From Nematostella vectensis (taxonomy: Eukaryota; Cnidaria; Anthozoa; Actiniaria; Edwardsiidae): a stretch of DNA of 64,000 bases. The stretch is taken from NCBI RefSeq assembly GCF_932526225.1, contig NC_064048.1, positions 1,293,340-1,357,339 on the forward strand, written 5' to 3'. Under the pieces are notes generated by a model. That model was not told where the DNA came from. It did not search any database and saw nothing but the letters and a program-made list of their open reading frames with translations. Numbering within the stretch: the first letter of the stretch is position 1; every line of letters starts with the position of its first letter. The position numbers and the translations under genes were made by a program. Of the stretch, positions 11,601-27,697 are shown one piece after another.

Positions 11601-14600
11601 CTCATTGAAAGTCGCCTGGTTCTCACCTTGACATACTAATTGAAAGTCGCCTGGTTCTCACCTTGATGTACTCATTGAAAGTCGCCTGGTTCTCACCTTG
11701 ATGTACTCATTGAAAGTCGCCTGGTTCTTACCTTGATGTACTCATTGAAAGTCGCCTGGTTCTCACTTTGATGTACTCATTGAAAGTCGCCTGGTTCTCA
11801 CCTTGATGTACTCGTTAAAAGACGCCTGGTTCTCACCTTAATATACTCATTGAAAGTCGCCTGGTTCTCACCTTGATGTATTCATAGAAAGTCGCCTGGT
11901 TCTCACCTTAATATACTCATTGAAAGTCGCCTGGTTCTCACCTTGATGTACTCATTGAAAGTCGCCTGGTTCTCATATTGATATACTCATTGGAAATCGC
12001 CTGGTTCTCACCTTGATGTACTTATTGAAAGTCGCCTGGTTCTCACCTTGACATACTAATTGAAAGTCGCCTGGTTCTCACCTTGATGTACTCATTGAAA
12101 GTCGCCTGGTTCTCACCTTGATGTACTCGTTAAAAGACGCCTGGTTCTCACCTTGATGTACTCATTGAAAGTCGCCTGGTTCTCACCTTGACATACTCAT
12201 AGAAAGTCGCCTGGTTCTCACCTTAATATACTCATTGAAAGTCGCCTGGTTCTCACCTTGATGTACTCATTGAAAGTCGCCTGGTTCTGATATTGATATA
12301 CTCATTGGAAATCGTCTGGTTATCACCTTGATGTACTTATTGAAAGTCGCCTGGTTCTCATATTGACATACTCATTGAAAGTCGCCTGGTTCTCACCTTG
12401 ACATACTCATTGAAAGTCGCCTGGTTCTCACCTTGATATACTCATTGAAAGTCGCCTGGTTCTCACCTTGATATACTCATTGGAAGTCGCCTGGTTCTCA
12501 CCTTGATGTACTTATTGAAAGTCGCCTGGTTCTCATATTGACATACTCATTGAAAGTCGCCTGGTTCTCACCTTGATGTACTTATTGAAAGTCGCCTGGT
12601 TCTCATATTGACATACTCATTGAAAGTCGCCTGGTTCTCACCTTGATATACTCATTGAAAGTCGCCTGGTTCTCACCTTGATGTACTCATTAAAAGTCGC
12701 TTGCAGCTGAGGGAAACTTCTGCTGGCTAGCACCACATTGAAACGAGACTCATCCGTTCCCCACTTCTTCTCCCCGGCCTGGAAAACAACAACAAGAAAA
12801 AACGGCGAAAATGTAGGTTTGTGCAAGATGATAGGGACAGACGGACGGAGGATAAGACGGATGGACGGATGGATAAAAACAAGCAGATCTCTGTGAAATC
12901 GGTAAAGAATAGTAACATACCTTATACAAATCTTGGGCTTCTTTTGTTGCCTTTGCCATGTCAACAGTCATATTGGTATCCCGGTTACCCTGTGGGTATG
13001 TGGAAATGTCAGAGGTCAAAACTAGAGACCAAAAGCTTATAAAACCTTCCAACAAAATGTTTTATAATCGAAAGCCTCCCCTGGAAACAGGGGGCTTCCT
13101 GTGTTCTTTCGTGTTTTTATCCGGTATCAAGGTGCGTGTTTCCTCGCCTAACGCTTGTTGACTTTATTTCACAGAGATTATCATAACAATCAGAACTCGC
13201 ACCTGGCACATTGATACAAGAAGGCGCTTGAAGTGACCGCTTGTCTCGCTCACACAGTCCTTCTCCAGGTCTCTCTTGTAATCTTATTATGGAAAAGTTA
13301 ATTCATTAATCAAACTTGTTCTTAAGGACGTTCTATTGTAATCATAAAAAAATGAGATTAACATGACGTGGTCGAATCTACCTGGTAGCCAAATACTTAC
13401 ATTCTTTGTATTCGCGTTTGATGGCTTCAATTTCCTGTTCACAAAGAATCGGTGATTATTGGTGATTGTGATTTTCTAGTTTTTTATAAACGCCCCCCTC
13501 GCGCTTTGCTATATCTATGCATTAATTCTGGTTGATAGGTGCAGAGGGTGTCAATAAGAGCATCTCCTCTTCACCTTTGACCAATACCTCTATAGTAGGT
13601 TATTCTTATAAGAGAATCACCTATAGGTGCGCCATATAGTTTCCAGGGGATATAGTATTAGTGAATTACCTATAGAATATTGCTCTCTGTGTGGAGTTTG
13701 TACCTTGGCTATTTCTTATAAGTGAATAACCTAGAGGCAGGCCATGTAGTTTTTTGTGTTGAGTTTTTACCTGGTTGGATCTTGTGCAGAGGATATCGAT
13801 GAGTGTCTCTTCATCTGTACCCGCCCCCCTCATACCCCTGCGAAGGCACTTGGCATCGTACAGGACAGACGGCTCCATCATTGCTAGCAGGCACTCCTCC
13901 AGGTTGCCACTGAGCTCTGACTTCAGGTCGTTCATCAGGTCTTTACCATACATGGTCTTGTAGCGCTTTCTGATCTCCACACGCTGGGCATTGGAGCGGT
14001 TTGCTAGAATGCCAATCAGCTCTGCCTCATTTGTACCTGTAGTCATAAGAATTCCACATCAGCTGCTAAGAGTCAATAATTTTGCCCAGTGGGCTGAAGC
14101 AACTAATGCAGGCATGCACAATTACAGAACTTACTTGTGTTTTTGTCTAAGAAGACTTACACAAGATCAAATGATAGATCTCAGTGAAAAACTGGCTATG
14201 GCCAGATAGATAGATAGATAGTTTATTGTACCACTTGCAGATAAATCTGAAATACGGGTGTCTGTGCACACGGAATATAAATACTAACTTACATAAAATA
14301 CAAATAATTACATGACTTGGAGAAATTCCAAAAATTTAACAGTGACAAAGTCCGCCAGCCTGTTAGTGTTGCAAAGGGCGGGTGCGATCTTTCTATCTGC
14401 TCTTAAATTATATTGGTGTAGTGGCTTTGTGGTTCTCGACAAGGCAATCTGATGTAATGGATTGTCCCTCTTTGCAGAGTTCGGACAGAGGCTAAAATCC
14501 TTTTCTCTATGTCCTGTGTTAAGCATTGACATTATCATTCTATCAGAATCGTTTTCTATGAAATGTTGGGACGTACCCATTCCTCGCATTGCTTTCCTGA

Positions 14601-17600
14601 GCAGCTCACAGTCTGTCTCTGCATCAAATGGAGAAGCTGCCTTCACTGTACCATGGCCATAAACAGTCTGGCAGAAATAATAAAAATATGGTGACTGTCT
14701 TACACCTAACTGTGTTTTCTTACAGTACAACACAATAAGCCTTCAATGCCAATCCTATTAGGCTTGGCCTAATAGTCTATCCTGAACCAAGCTCCCACCC
14801 CACCCCATCCCTCATAATCTATCCTGAACCAAGCTCCTCCCCCACCCCATCCCTCATAGTCTATCCTGGACCAAGCTCCCACCCCACCCCATGCCTCATA
14901 GTCTATCCTAAACCAAGCTCCCGCCCCACCCCATCCCTCATAGTCTCTAATGAACCAAGCTCCCACCCCACCCCATCCCTCATAATCTATCCTGAACCAA
15001 GCTCCCACCCCACCCCATCCCTCATAATCTATCCTGGACCAAGCTCCCACCCCACCCCATGCCTCATAGTCTATCCTGAACCAAGCTCCCACCCCACCCC
15101 ATCCCTCATAGTCTATCCTGAACCAAGCTCCTGCCCCACCCCATCCCTCATAGTCTCTCATGAACCAAGCTCCCACCCCACCCCATCCCTCATAATCTAT
15201 CCTGAACCAAGCTCCCACCCCACCCCATCCCTCATAATCTATCCTGGACCAAGCTCCCACCCCACCCCATCCCTCATAGTCTCTCCTGAACCAAGCTCCC
15301 ACCCCACCCCATCCCTCATAGTCTATCCTGAACCAAGCTCCCACCCCACCCCATCCCTCATAGTCTATCCTGAACCAAGCTCCTGCCCCACCCCATCCCT
15401 CATAGTCTCTCATGAACCAAGCTCCCACCCCACCCTATCCCTCATAATCTATCCTGAACCAAGCTCCCACCCCACCCCATCCCTCATAGTCTATCCTGAA
15501 CCAAGCTCCCACCCCACCCCATCCCTCATAGTCTCTCCTGAACCAAGCTCCCACCCCACCCCATCCCTCATAATCTATCCTGGACCAAGCTCCCACCCCA
15601 CCCCATCCCTCATAGTCTATCCTGGACCTAGTTTTCACCCCACCCCCTCCCTCATAGTCTATCCTGAACCAAGCTCCCGCCCCACCCCATCCCTCATAGT
15701 CTCTCCTGGACCAAGCTCCCACCCCACCCCATCCCTCATAATCTATCCTGAACCCAGCTCCCACCCCACCCCATCCCTCATAGTCTCTCATGAACCAAGC
15801 TCCCACCCCACCCCATCCCTCATAGTCTCTCATGAACCAAGCTCCCACCCCACCCCATCCCTCATAGTCTATCCTGGACCAAGCTCCCACCCCACCCCAT
15901 CCCTCATAGTCTATCCTGAACCAAGTTCCCACCCCACCCCATGCCTCATAGTCTATCCTGAACCAAGCTCCCATCCCACCCCATCCCTCATAGTCTATCC
16001 TGAACCAAGCTCCCACCCCACCCCATCCCTCATAGTCTATCCTGAACCAAGCTCCCGCCCCACCCCATCCCTCATAGTCTCTCCTGGACCAAGCTCCCAC
16101 CCCACCCCATCCCTCATAGTCTATCCTGGACCTAGTTTTCACCCCACCCCCTCCGTCTTGGTCTTTCCTGAACCTAGCTTCCACCCCCTTCCCTGTTTTT
16201 CCCCTATATTCATCTTCTCACCCCTTCCTGTTGAATTTTCCTGATCTCCCTACCATTTTAAGGAGCTCACCTGACCAAGAGACATTGATGCCATCTGAGC
16301 AACTGGTGCAGCTGATCCGCCACCCTGTTACAAATAGGTGTTATCAGGCTTATTTCTTGTAACAAATAGGGGTTAACATATGCTTATTTCTTGTAACAAA
16401 TAAGGGTTAACATAGGCTTATTTCTTGTAACAAATAGGTGTTATCAGGCTTATTTCTTGTAACAAATAGGTGTTATCAGGCTTATTTCTTGTAACAAATA
16501 GGTGTTATCAGGCTTATTTCTTGTAACAAATAGATGTTATCAGGCTTATTTCTTGTAACTAATAGGGTTAAACCAAGGCCCATTTCCAGCCCACCCTGTA
16601 ACAAATAGGGGTAAACCTAGGCTCATTTTATTAATATGAGAAGGGGGACGCAGTGCCCCTCATATATTCGAAGGCATAATTGTCTGTCGTCTGGCAAACT
16701 AGAGCTTTTCAACAATTCTTGTAAAGACAATGGGTCTATGGCACTGACGTTACTCTGCCAGTGAATATGACTAAACCATCTGGAGATTGTGCCCCATAAA
16801 CTGACAAACATATCAATATCTCGCCAATAAGCGAAATTGTTCTAGGTAAAGTTGTTTTGTTGCTTCGGTTCATCAAAAGATACAACTCTGGGACTCGTAT
16901 CATTCACGTTAAGAAAATAATTGTTAAGGGCCAATCTAGTCTTAAATAAAAACTTTCTTCAGTCAATCAAAATAAAGCTTAATTGTAAGATGAGATTGAT
17001 TTCTTTATCAATGGAAACAATGGACACAAAAGTGTGCAATAGTTCATAGTTCACAAACTGCAGACATAATGACATGGCAACATATCAATATAACAACATA
17101 AGAGAAAAAGCATATCTCATATCTCGTTATATCCATACCTTTATGTCGATATTATGTTGTTATGTTGAGGATGTACACACATAAGATAAAAACATAAAAC
17201 AGCGTGGGCCTGTGTTATTATGTCTCCAGTGTGCATCACATTAAATCAACATTCATACCGAAGGAGGGGGTGGTCGCGAAGGAGGTCCTGGTCTAGCAGG
17301 GGCTTGCTGAGGAACTGGGGCACTTGTAGCTATCCAGAGACATACACAAAAACAGAACACAATCAGACTCATCAACCATACATAACCACTTGCCATACAT
17401 AACTATTTGCTGGGACCTGGTTATTGTTTGTCCCAGGGCAGGCTAAGTTAAACCTAGACAAGAGACTTGTCAACCATACATAACTACTTGCAGGATTTGA
17501 TATTCAGATTTGATATAATTATAGTACCTGGGGGATGTTGTCCATATCCTCCAGGGGGGTGTTGTCCATAGCCTTGAGCTGAGGTTAAGCAAATTATCCA

Positions 17601-20600
17601 TTATTGATAGTGGGATGGCATAATGCCTGTTATAAACCAGTGGGAGTTGGAAAAGGGGAGACAGGTATTTTAAATTAATCTATTTTACCTTTGATATAAG
17701 GTGCCTGTTTACAACACGCCAGGAGTAAAATTTTTCCAGCTACATACATACTTATGGTATTACTAGTGTCCTATATTCCCTCAAATTCCAGTATGTATAA
17801 TGTAGATATGGTATACCTAGTGCTATGCTCTATATTCCCTCAAATTCCAGTATGTATAGTGTAGATATGGTATACCTAGTGCTATGCCCTATATTCCCTC
17901 AAATTCCAGTATGTATAATGTAGATATGGTATACCTAGTGCTATGCTCTATATTCCCTCAAATTCCAGTATGTATAATGTAGATATGGTATACCTAGTGC
18001 TATGCCCTATATTCCCTCAAATTCCAGTATGTATAATGTAGATATGGTATACCTAGTGCTATGCCCTATATTCCCTCAAATTCCAGTATGTATAATGTAG
18101 ATATGGTATACCTAGTGCTATGCTCTATATTCCCTCAAATTCCAGTATGTATAGTGTAGATATGGTATACCTAGTGCTATGCTCTATATTCCCTCAAATT
18201 CCAGTATGTATAGTGTAGATATGGTATACCTAGTGCTATGCTCTATATTCCCTCAAATTCCAGTATGTATAGTGTAGATATGGTATACCTAGTGCTATGC
18301 TCTATATTCCCTCAAATTCCAGTATGTATAGTGTAGATATGGTATACCTAGTGCTATGTCCTATATTCCCTCAAATTCCAGTATGTATAATGTAGATATG
18401 GTATACCTAGTGCTATGCCCTATATTCCCTCAAATTCCAGTATGTATAGTGTAGATATAGTATACCTAGTGCTATGCTCTAGATTCCCTCAAATTCCAGT
18501 ATGTATAGTGTAGATATGGTATACCTAGTGCTATGCTCTAGATTCCCTCAAATTCCAGTATGTATAATGTAGATATGGTATACCTAGTGCTATGCTCTAT
18601 ATTCCCTCAAATTCCAGTATGTATAATGTAGATATGGTATACCTAGTGCTATGTCCTATATTCCCTCAAATTCCAGTATGTATAATGTAGATATGGTATA
18701 CCTAGTGCTATGCCCTATATTCCCTCAAATTCCAGTATGTATAGTGTAGATATAGTATACCTAGTGCTATGCTCTAGATTCCCTCAAATTCCAGTATGTA
18801 TAGTGTAGATATGGTATACCTAGTGCTATGCTCTAGATTCCCTCAAATTCCAGTATGTATAATGTAGATATGGTATACCTAGTGCTATGCCCTATATTCC
18901 CTCAAATTCCAGTATGTATAATGTAGATATGGTATACCTAGTGCTATGCCCTATATTCCCTCAAAGTCCAGTATGTATAATGTAGATATGGTATACCTAG
19001 TGCTATGCTCTATATTCCCTCAAATTCCAGTATGTATAATGTAGATATGGTATACCTAGTGCTATGCTCTATATTCCCTCAAATTCCAGTATGTATAATG
19101 TAGATATGGTATACCTAGTGCTATGCTCTATATTCCCTCAAATTCCAGTATGTATAATGTAGATATGGTATACCTAGTGCTATGCCCTATATTCCCTCAA
19201 ATTCCAGTATGTATAATGTAGAAATGGTATACCTAGTGCTATGCTCTATATTCCCTCAAATTCCAGTATGTATAGTGTAGATATGGTATACCTAGTGCTA
19301 TGCTCTATATTCCCTCAAATTCCAGTATGTATAGTGTAGATATGGTATACCTAGTGCTATGCTCTATATTCCCTCAAATTCCAGTATGTATAGTGTAGAT
19401 ATGGTATACCTAGTGCTATGCTCTATATTCCCTCAAATTCCAGTATGTATAGTGTAGATATGGTATACCTAGTGCTATGCCCTATATTCCCTCAAATTCC
19501 AGTATGTATAGTGTAGATATAGTATTACTAGTGTCCTATATTCCCTCAAATTCCAGTATGTATAGTGTAGATATGGTATACCTGCAGGCTGCTGTCCATA
19601 CCCAGCAGGGGGCGGGGCATTATAGCTCTGCGCAGATGGCTGGGGAGGTGGTGGATGCTGCTGGTATCCTGGGTAGCCACTTGTGGGTGGGGCGCCATAT
19701 GGTTGTGAAGTAGGTGGGGCACCATATTGACCCGATGGAGGGGGGCCACCTATACCTGGGGCTATACCTGGAGGTGGAGGTCCACCTAGAAGAAAAGGGC
19801 CATACGGTAATATATATATTGATATTAACAAAAACAAAAACAACAGCAATTCACCACCAACAACAACTCAGCAACAGCAACAACAACAACATTTAATAAT
19901 AAGTAAAAGGCATAATATGGTTTCGAGTTCAATTTGGGGATAATTTGCACGTGGAATTTAAGCTTTTCAAAAAATAGGAGTGGAATTTTTTTATTCAAAT
20001 GGAAATACTGAACTATCCAAATCCAGCCTTTGTTTTTAACTTTTCTCTAGGGGTATTTGATTGAGAACATGCTGGTTTCAGCAATATACAGTTTAAACTA
20101 ATACAATTTTGCATGATCAGTTGTGCTGAGGTCAGTAATTGGAAGGCAGGACATAAACCTTTCTCTTGCCCCTGCTGTTCAGGGCGCAATGGATCCACAC
20201 AACAAAAGCATGAAAAGCTAAACGGCAACTTTGCAACAAAAAGGAGTAATCAGAATTCTTAGGGGAAATGCGTGGTGGCATGGCCATGTGGCAATCAGCA
20301 TACATACTCCGTGTACAAACCGCCTCGTACAACGATACTCACCAGCATAGCCAGGTTGTGGAGGAGGATATCCACCAGCTGGAGGGTAGCCATAGCCACC
20401 CGATGGTGGGTAACCACCAGGAGCAGGAGGGTAGCCGCCAGGGGCGGGTGGGTAGCCCCCAGGGGCTGCAGGGGGGTAGCCACCTGATGGGGGGTAGCCT
20501 CCAGGTGGTGGGGGATAACCGCCACTGGGAGGGTAGCCTGGCTGTGATCAAAAAAGGCAGAAGTGCTCTAAGTTAGACACATACAAAAGGGGCGTGCACT

Positions 20601-20875
20601 GGCTGCATGTGTCCTCCCCCCTTGGCAGCCAATGAATGGGTAATTTCTTATTGAAGAATCATCAAATACTATTTATTTTCCATATGATACATATGACCCC
20701 CCTCCCTCCTCCCTAGCAAGTATGTGTCTGCTGAATAATGGCTTATATTGACTAACAATATGTTGCCAAGGTCAGCATTCCTACCCCGCCTGGGTATCCA
20801 TAGTACCTACCCCTCCTTGGTATCCATATTACCTACCCCGCCTGGGTATCCTGGTCCGGGTGGAGGATAAGCCAT
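8683..20875 (-). CDS. ANXA7-like: Annexin A7/A11-like protein, complete, 15 coding exons, 524 aa
   Basis: Calcium-dependent phospholipid-binding protein. Coding exons 5' to 3': 20875-20837, 20541-20343, 19785-19582, 17578-17528, 17329-17259, 16324-16271, 14667-14577, 14036-13771, 13434-13401, 13282-13203, 12989-12921, 12778-12677, 9927-9852, 9457-9345, 8808-8683. They total 1575 nt with every phase consistent and GT-AG at each junction. Residues 1 to about 205 are Pro/Gly/Tyr-rich ([13 protein letters not shown], then GGYPP repeats and QYGAPP motifs), as in annexins A7 and A11. Residues about 210-524 are four annexin repeats with type II calcium motifs: RGMGT, RGAGT (then SETSGHF), KKWGT and KGAGT (then [12 protein letters not shown]). 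LLVSMCQGNRD and [23 protein letters not shown] are close to A7/A11. The start is the ATG at 20875, 16 nt after a good acceptor. It is divergent from PP2A. Oddity: most introns carry junction-associated tandem repeats. Confidence 0.93.
8799..9254 (-). repeat. 44-bp minisatellite made from the last annexin 3' splice site (about 10 copies)
   Basis: Each unit on the minus strand holds about 30 nt of intron end (GTGTTTGTGTTGTAG) plus the first 10-14 nt of the last coding exon (GTTGACCTTGT). The copy nearest the exon is the real acceptor at 8808. The others form a ladder of copied acceptors upstream. Confidence 0.88.
9255..9396 (-). repeat. 71-bp tandem duplication spanning an annexin 5' splice site
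   Basis: 9326-9396 contains the end of the exon encoding CARNPAEYF...SRSE plus its donor GTAAGAAAG. 9255-9325 is a diverged copy with a still-plausible donor (GTAGGCAAG at 9273), 71 bp downstream in the gene. Confidence 0.8.
9757..9846 (-). repeat. 27-bp triplicate next to an annexin donor
   Basis: Three near-perfect copies of a 27-bp unit (core CTCTGGCTGTGACTGGTTGA on the plus strand) end within about 5 nt of the donor GTAAGGGTCACG at 9851. The first copied bases are the intron start. Confidence 0.85.
10085..12700 (-). repeat. 35-bp minisatellite made from an annexin 5' splice site (about 75 copies)
   Basis: On the minus strand each unit is the last 24 nt of the exon at 12778-12677 (encoding ATFNEYIK) followed by the first 11 nt of its intron (GTGAGAACCAG). 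The copy at 12700-12666 is the genuine exon-intron junction. About 74 further copies fill nearly all of the intron. Unit boundaries read CCAG|GCGAC, so each copy is also preceded by an AG. Copies differ at few sites (CTCAT/CGCAT, GATGTA/GATATA/GACATA). Confidence 0.93.
14209..14550 (-). pseudogene. Non-LTR retrotransposon 3' fragment in an annexin intron
   Basis: On the minus strand an open stretch ending [18 protein letters not shown]...FLEFLQVM stop (stop near 14308) resembles the C-terminal tail of LINE reverse-transcriptase polyproteins (YNLR...CNTNR pattern). The 3' part ends with AATAAA followed by a (TATC)n tail at about 14203-14222, a common end for CR1/L2-type elements. It lies between annexin coding exons 7 and 8. 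Assignment is by pattern memory only. Confidence 0.4.
14769..16195 (-). repeat. 42-bp minisatellite in an annexin intron (about 34 copies)
   Basis: Unit core CCAAGCTCCCACCCCACCCC on the plus strand, period 42 bp. It lies in the intron between coding exons 6 (16271-16324) and 7 (14577-14667), not touching either junction. The sense strand is open over most of it (two frames of 249 and 219 codons of an [18 protein letters not shown] repeat separated by one stop). This follows from the period being a multiple of three, and I do not call it an exon. Confidence 0.88.
16325..16620 (-). repeat. 32-bp minisatellite starting at an annexin 3' splice site (about 8 copies)
   Basis: On the minus strand the acceptor of the exon at 16324 reads CCTATTTGTAACAG|GGTGG. 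The units upstream repeat CCTATTTGTTACAAGAAATA. The far end near 16590-16610 again contains the exon-edge sequence (CCACCCTGTAACAAATAGG on the plus strand), so the copied segment included exon bases. Confidence 0.8.
16621..17258 (-). other. Remainder of annexin intron 5
   Basis: Contains a GC-rich hairpin-like stretch near 16631-16660 and a 12-bp perfect inverted pair (ATAACAACATAA at 17090-17101, complement at 17152-17163) suggestive of a small inverted-repeat element. No exon seen. Confidence 0.4.
17750..19582 (-). repeat. 59-bp minisatellite starting exactly at an annexin 5' splice site (about 31 copies)
   Basis: The exon at 19785-19582 ends CCTGCAG and the intron begins GTATACCATATCTACAC. 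Nearly every unit downstream begins with the same GTATACCATATCTACA and is preceded by CACTAG, so it presents an AG|GTATAC junction. The unit next to the exon has a variant edge (CACTAG|TAATAC). Variation is low and confined mainly to a CTCTA/CCCTA and ATAATG/ATAGTG site. Confidence 0.9.
20783..20862 (-). repeat. 26-bp triplicate spanning the first coding-exon donor of annexin
   Basis: The exon end (GGATACCCAGGCGGG) plus donor GTAGGTA is present three times at exact 26-bp spacing, with donor G at 20836, 20810 and 20784. The first is used in my model because it keeps phase with the next exon. Confidence 0.85.
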
Positions 20876-20879
20876 TAAT

Positions 20880-21030
20880 AGATCAACTTGTCTACAATAA
20901 CCAGGAAACACATTATCAGAACCATAAACAGATCAACTCGTCTACAATAAGCAGGAAACACATAATCAGAACCATAAACAGATCAACTCGTCTACAACAA
21001 GCAGGAGACACATAATCAGAATCATAAACA
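20880..21030 (-). repeat. 50-bp triplicate spanning the acceptor of the annexin start-codon exon
   Basis: On the minus strand the sequence leading to TTATTGTAG|ACAAGTTGATC is present three times at 50-bp spacing. The copy nearest the ATG is the probable acceptor, so the ATG-bearing exon would begin at 20891 with 16 nt of 5'UTR. Confidence 0.75.
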
Positions 21031-21793
21031 GGGATATTTAGGGGGAAGGCATTTTGTATATATGTACCTATATAACTATACCTTATTGTTGTTTAGATTT
21101 TCTTAAGCAACATGCTAGAATAAACAAGGTGAAACAAAAATTTTCTAGAATCGGTAAAATAAATGATGAAAAGCATACACAGGCAAACCAGACGAAATGT
21201 TCGTATATCAAAGATTATCTTTAATTTGTGTACCGAATATATCTGTTAAAGCCAATTCATTGAAGGTGTTGTCATAGATTGATCTGTTTTAGCCGTGTTT
21301 CATAACATTCTATGCGATTTTCCTCCATCATCTCGGTTCACCTCCTCTCCACTCGTAATAAAATACAACAGGGTAGGAAGCTCCACGGGTTGGCAAAATA
21401 GCATTTCATACACGAAAGAAAAAAAAAACAGTGAGTACTTAAATCAAGCTGAATGTTAGATTTAGCTAAGAACAAGGATTGTTTTACTTATGAACTTAAA
21501 ACTGTTCTATAGGAAATCTAAAAACTTTACATGCAGTTAGAACAGTTACCGTCTCCTAAAATGACAAAAATCAGTGTACTGGTGGCTTTAGCTTGCATTT
21601 TAGTATGACGTTTATGGCTCTTACTTCCTCGTTCACAACCAACAAAACTTTGGCACTCCCTCGAAAACAGAATTTCACTTGTGTTTGCAATCGAAAATCA
21701 CTTGGAAATTCATAACATTACATCTAAAAAGGTGCATTCCGTGTTGTATACAAACAGTGGTAAATATGTGAATATGCAGTGACGATAACTTAC

Positions 21794-21950
21794 CTTACAG
21801 AGACGGAAATTGAGACAATTTTTCAACTCCTCACTCGAAGGAGGTATGAAAATTGTTTTTATAAGATGCAAAACAGGGACCTTATCCCATGGGTCCTTGC
21901 GAACACCCCCCTCCTCCAATAACGGCCCTTTCCTACACTAACGAGTGTCC
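21794..21950 (-). other. Probable annexin 5'UTR exon
   Basis: A strong donor AAG|GTAAGT ends an exon at 21794 on the minus strand, matching the acceptor at 20891. The exon start is not determinable; 21950 is a rough upper limit. Confidence 0.45.
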
Positions 21951-22494
21951 AATGAAATATAATTCTGGAGAAACGAAGAACCTAAAATATGTTTTTTTTT
22001 TTTTAAAGTGATCACGTCACTAGTAAGGTTATAAAAAAGACCAAGCTTGCATTATACTTTGTATATGAATTATCTGTCATATTTTGTAACGACAATATTC
22101 TTTTACTTGTGCCAAAGTTTTAGCTACCATTTTGTTACTTTGTCCTCATTGACAGCATTAACATTATTGTGTACAACATAAATTCCGTTTTTTTTTTCTT
22201 GACTGCACTTAGCGGGAACGTCCCATTTGGTCCCCATGTAACCCTAATTCAAGGAGTCACCCTATTTCGCCATATAAGGCCTGCTTACCCATATAAGGAG
22301 TATTGCGTACATGTGCACGCCGTTTGACGTTCGTTGAGTCCGCCATAGTTACTTCCGACTGAGGTTCGCCATTTGCCAACTTCTTTGGCCATTTACCATA
22401 CCTCGGCGGGCCTTGCCACTGCAGTCTAAATCACATTTAGCGAATTTAAATATTCAAGCATCATTCTCTTGGTTTTCAAGAAGATTTTAACACC
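21951..22494. promoter_or_regulatory. Divergent intergenic region between annexin and PP2A
   Basis: The two genes are head to head, so this segment should hold both promoters plus the PP2A 5'UTR. It contains two CArG boxes (22270-22298), a TTATAAAAAAG motif near 22030 and a CACGTCA half-CRE near 22013. Confidence 0.5.
22270..22298 (+). promoter_or_regulatory. Twin CArG boxes (SRF-type sites)
   Basis: CCATATAAGG, a perfect CC(A/T)6GG site, occurs at 22270-22279 and again at 22289-22298, start to start 19 bp. They lie about 200 bp upstream of the PP2A start codon. The ATATAA core could alternatively act as a TATA-like element. Confidence 0.55.
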
Positions 22495-27538
<5,044 letters not shown>

Positions 27539-27691
27539 AAGCCAGGGTCTTGCCACAATTCTATAACCTCTAAAGTATTCACAACAGGGGTGATCCCATT
27601 GAGTTAGAATTAAAACACAGAATGCAAAGAGGGCTGATCCTTGTCTTGCGTGTAAAGAACTCAGATGCATCTAGCTCCTTTGGTATCATAC

Positions 27692-27697
27692 AATAAA
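27692..27697 (+). terminator. PP2A proximal poly(A) signal candidate
   Basis: AATAAA about 155 nt after the stop codon. Confidence 0.4.

Noticed and set aside
10085..12700. Regular repeats reminiscent of a CRISPR array
   Set aside because: Units are directly abutting with no unique spacers, in an animal gene intron, and derive from the neighbouring exon-intron junction.
12638..13161. Several short ORFs on both strands around 12.6-13.2 kb
   Set aside because: Only the spliced annexin exons at 12677-12778 and 12921-12989 match the family; the rest read through introns or lie antisense.
14769..16184. Sense-strand ORFs of 219 and 249 codons inside an annexin intron
   Set aside because: They follow from the 42-bp period. 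They contain a stop between them and no convincing acceptor/donor pair, and skipping them leaves a perfectly phased annexin.
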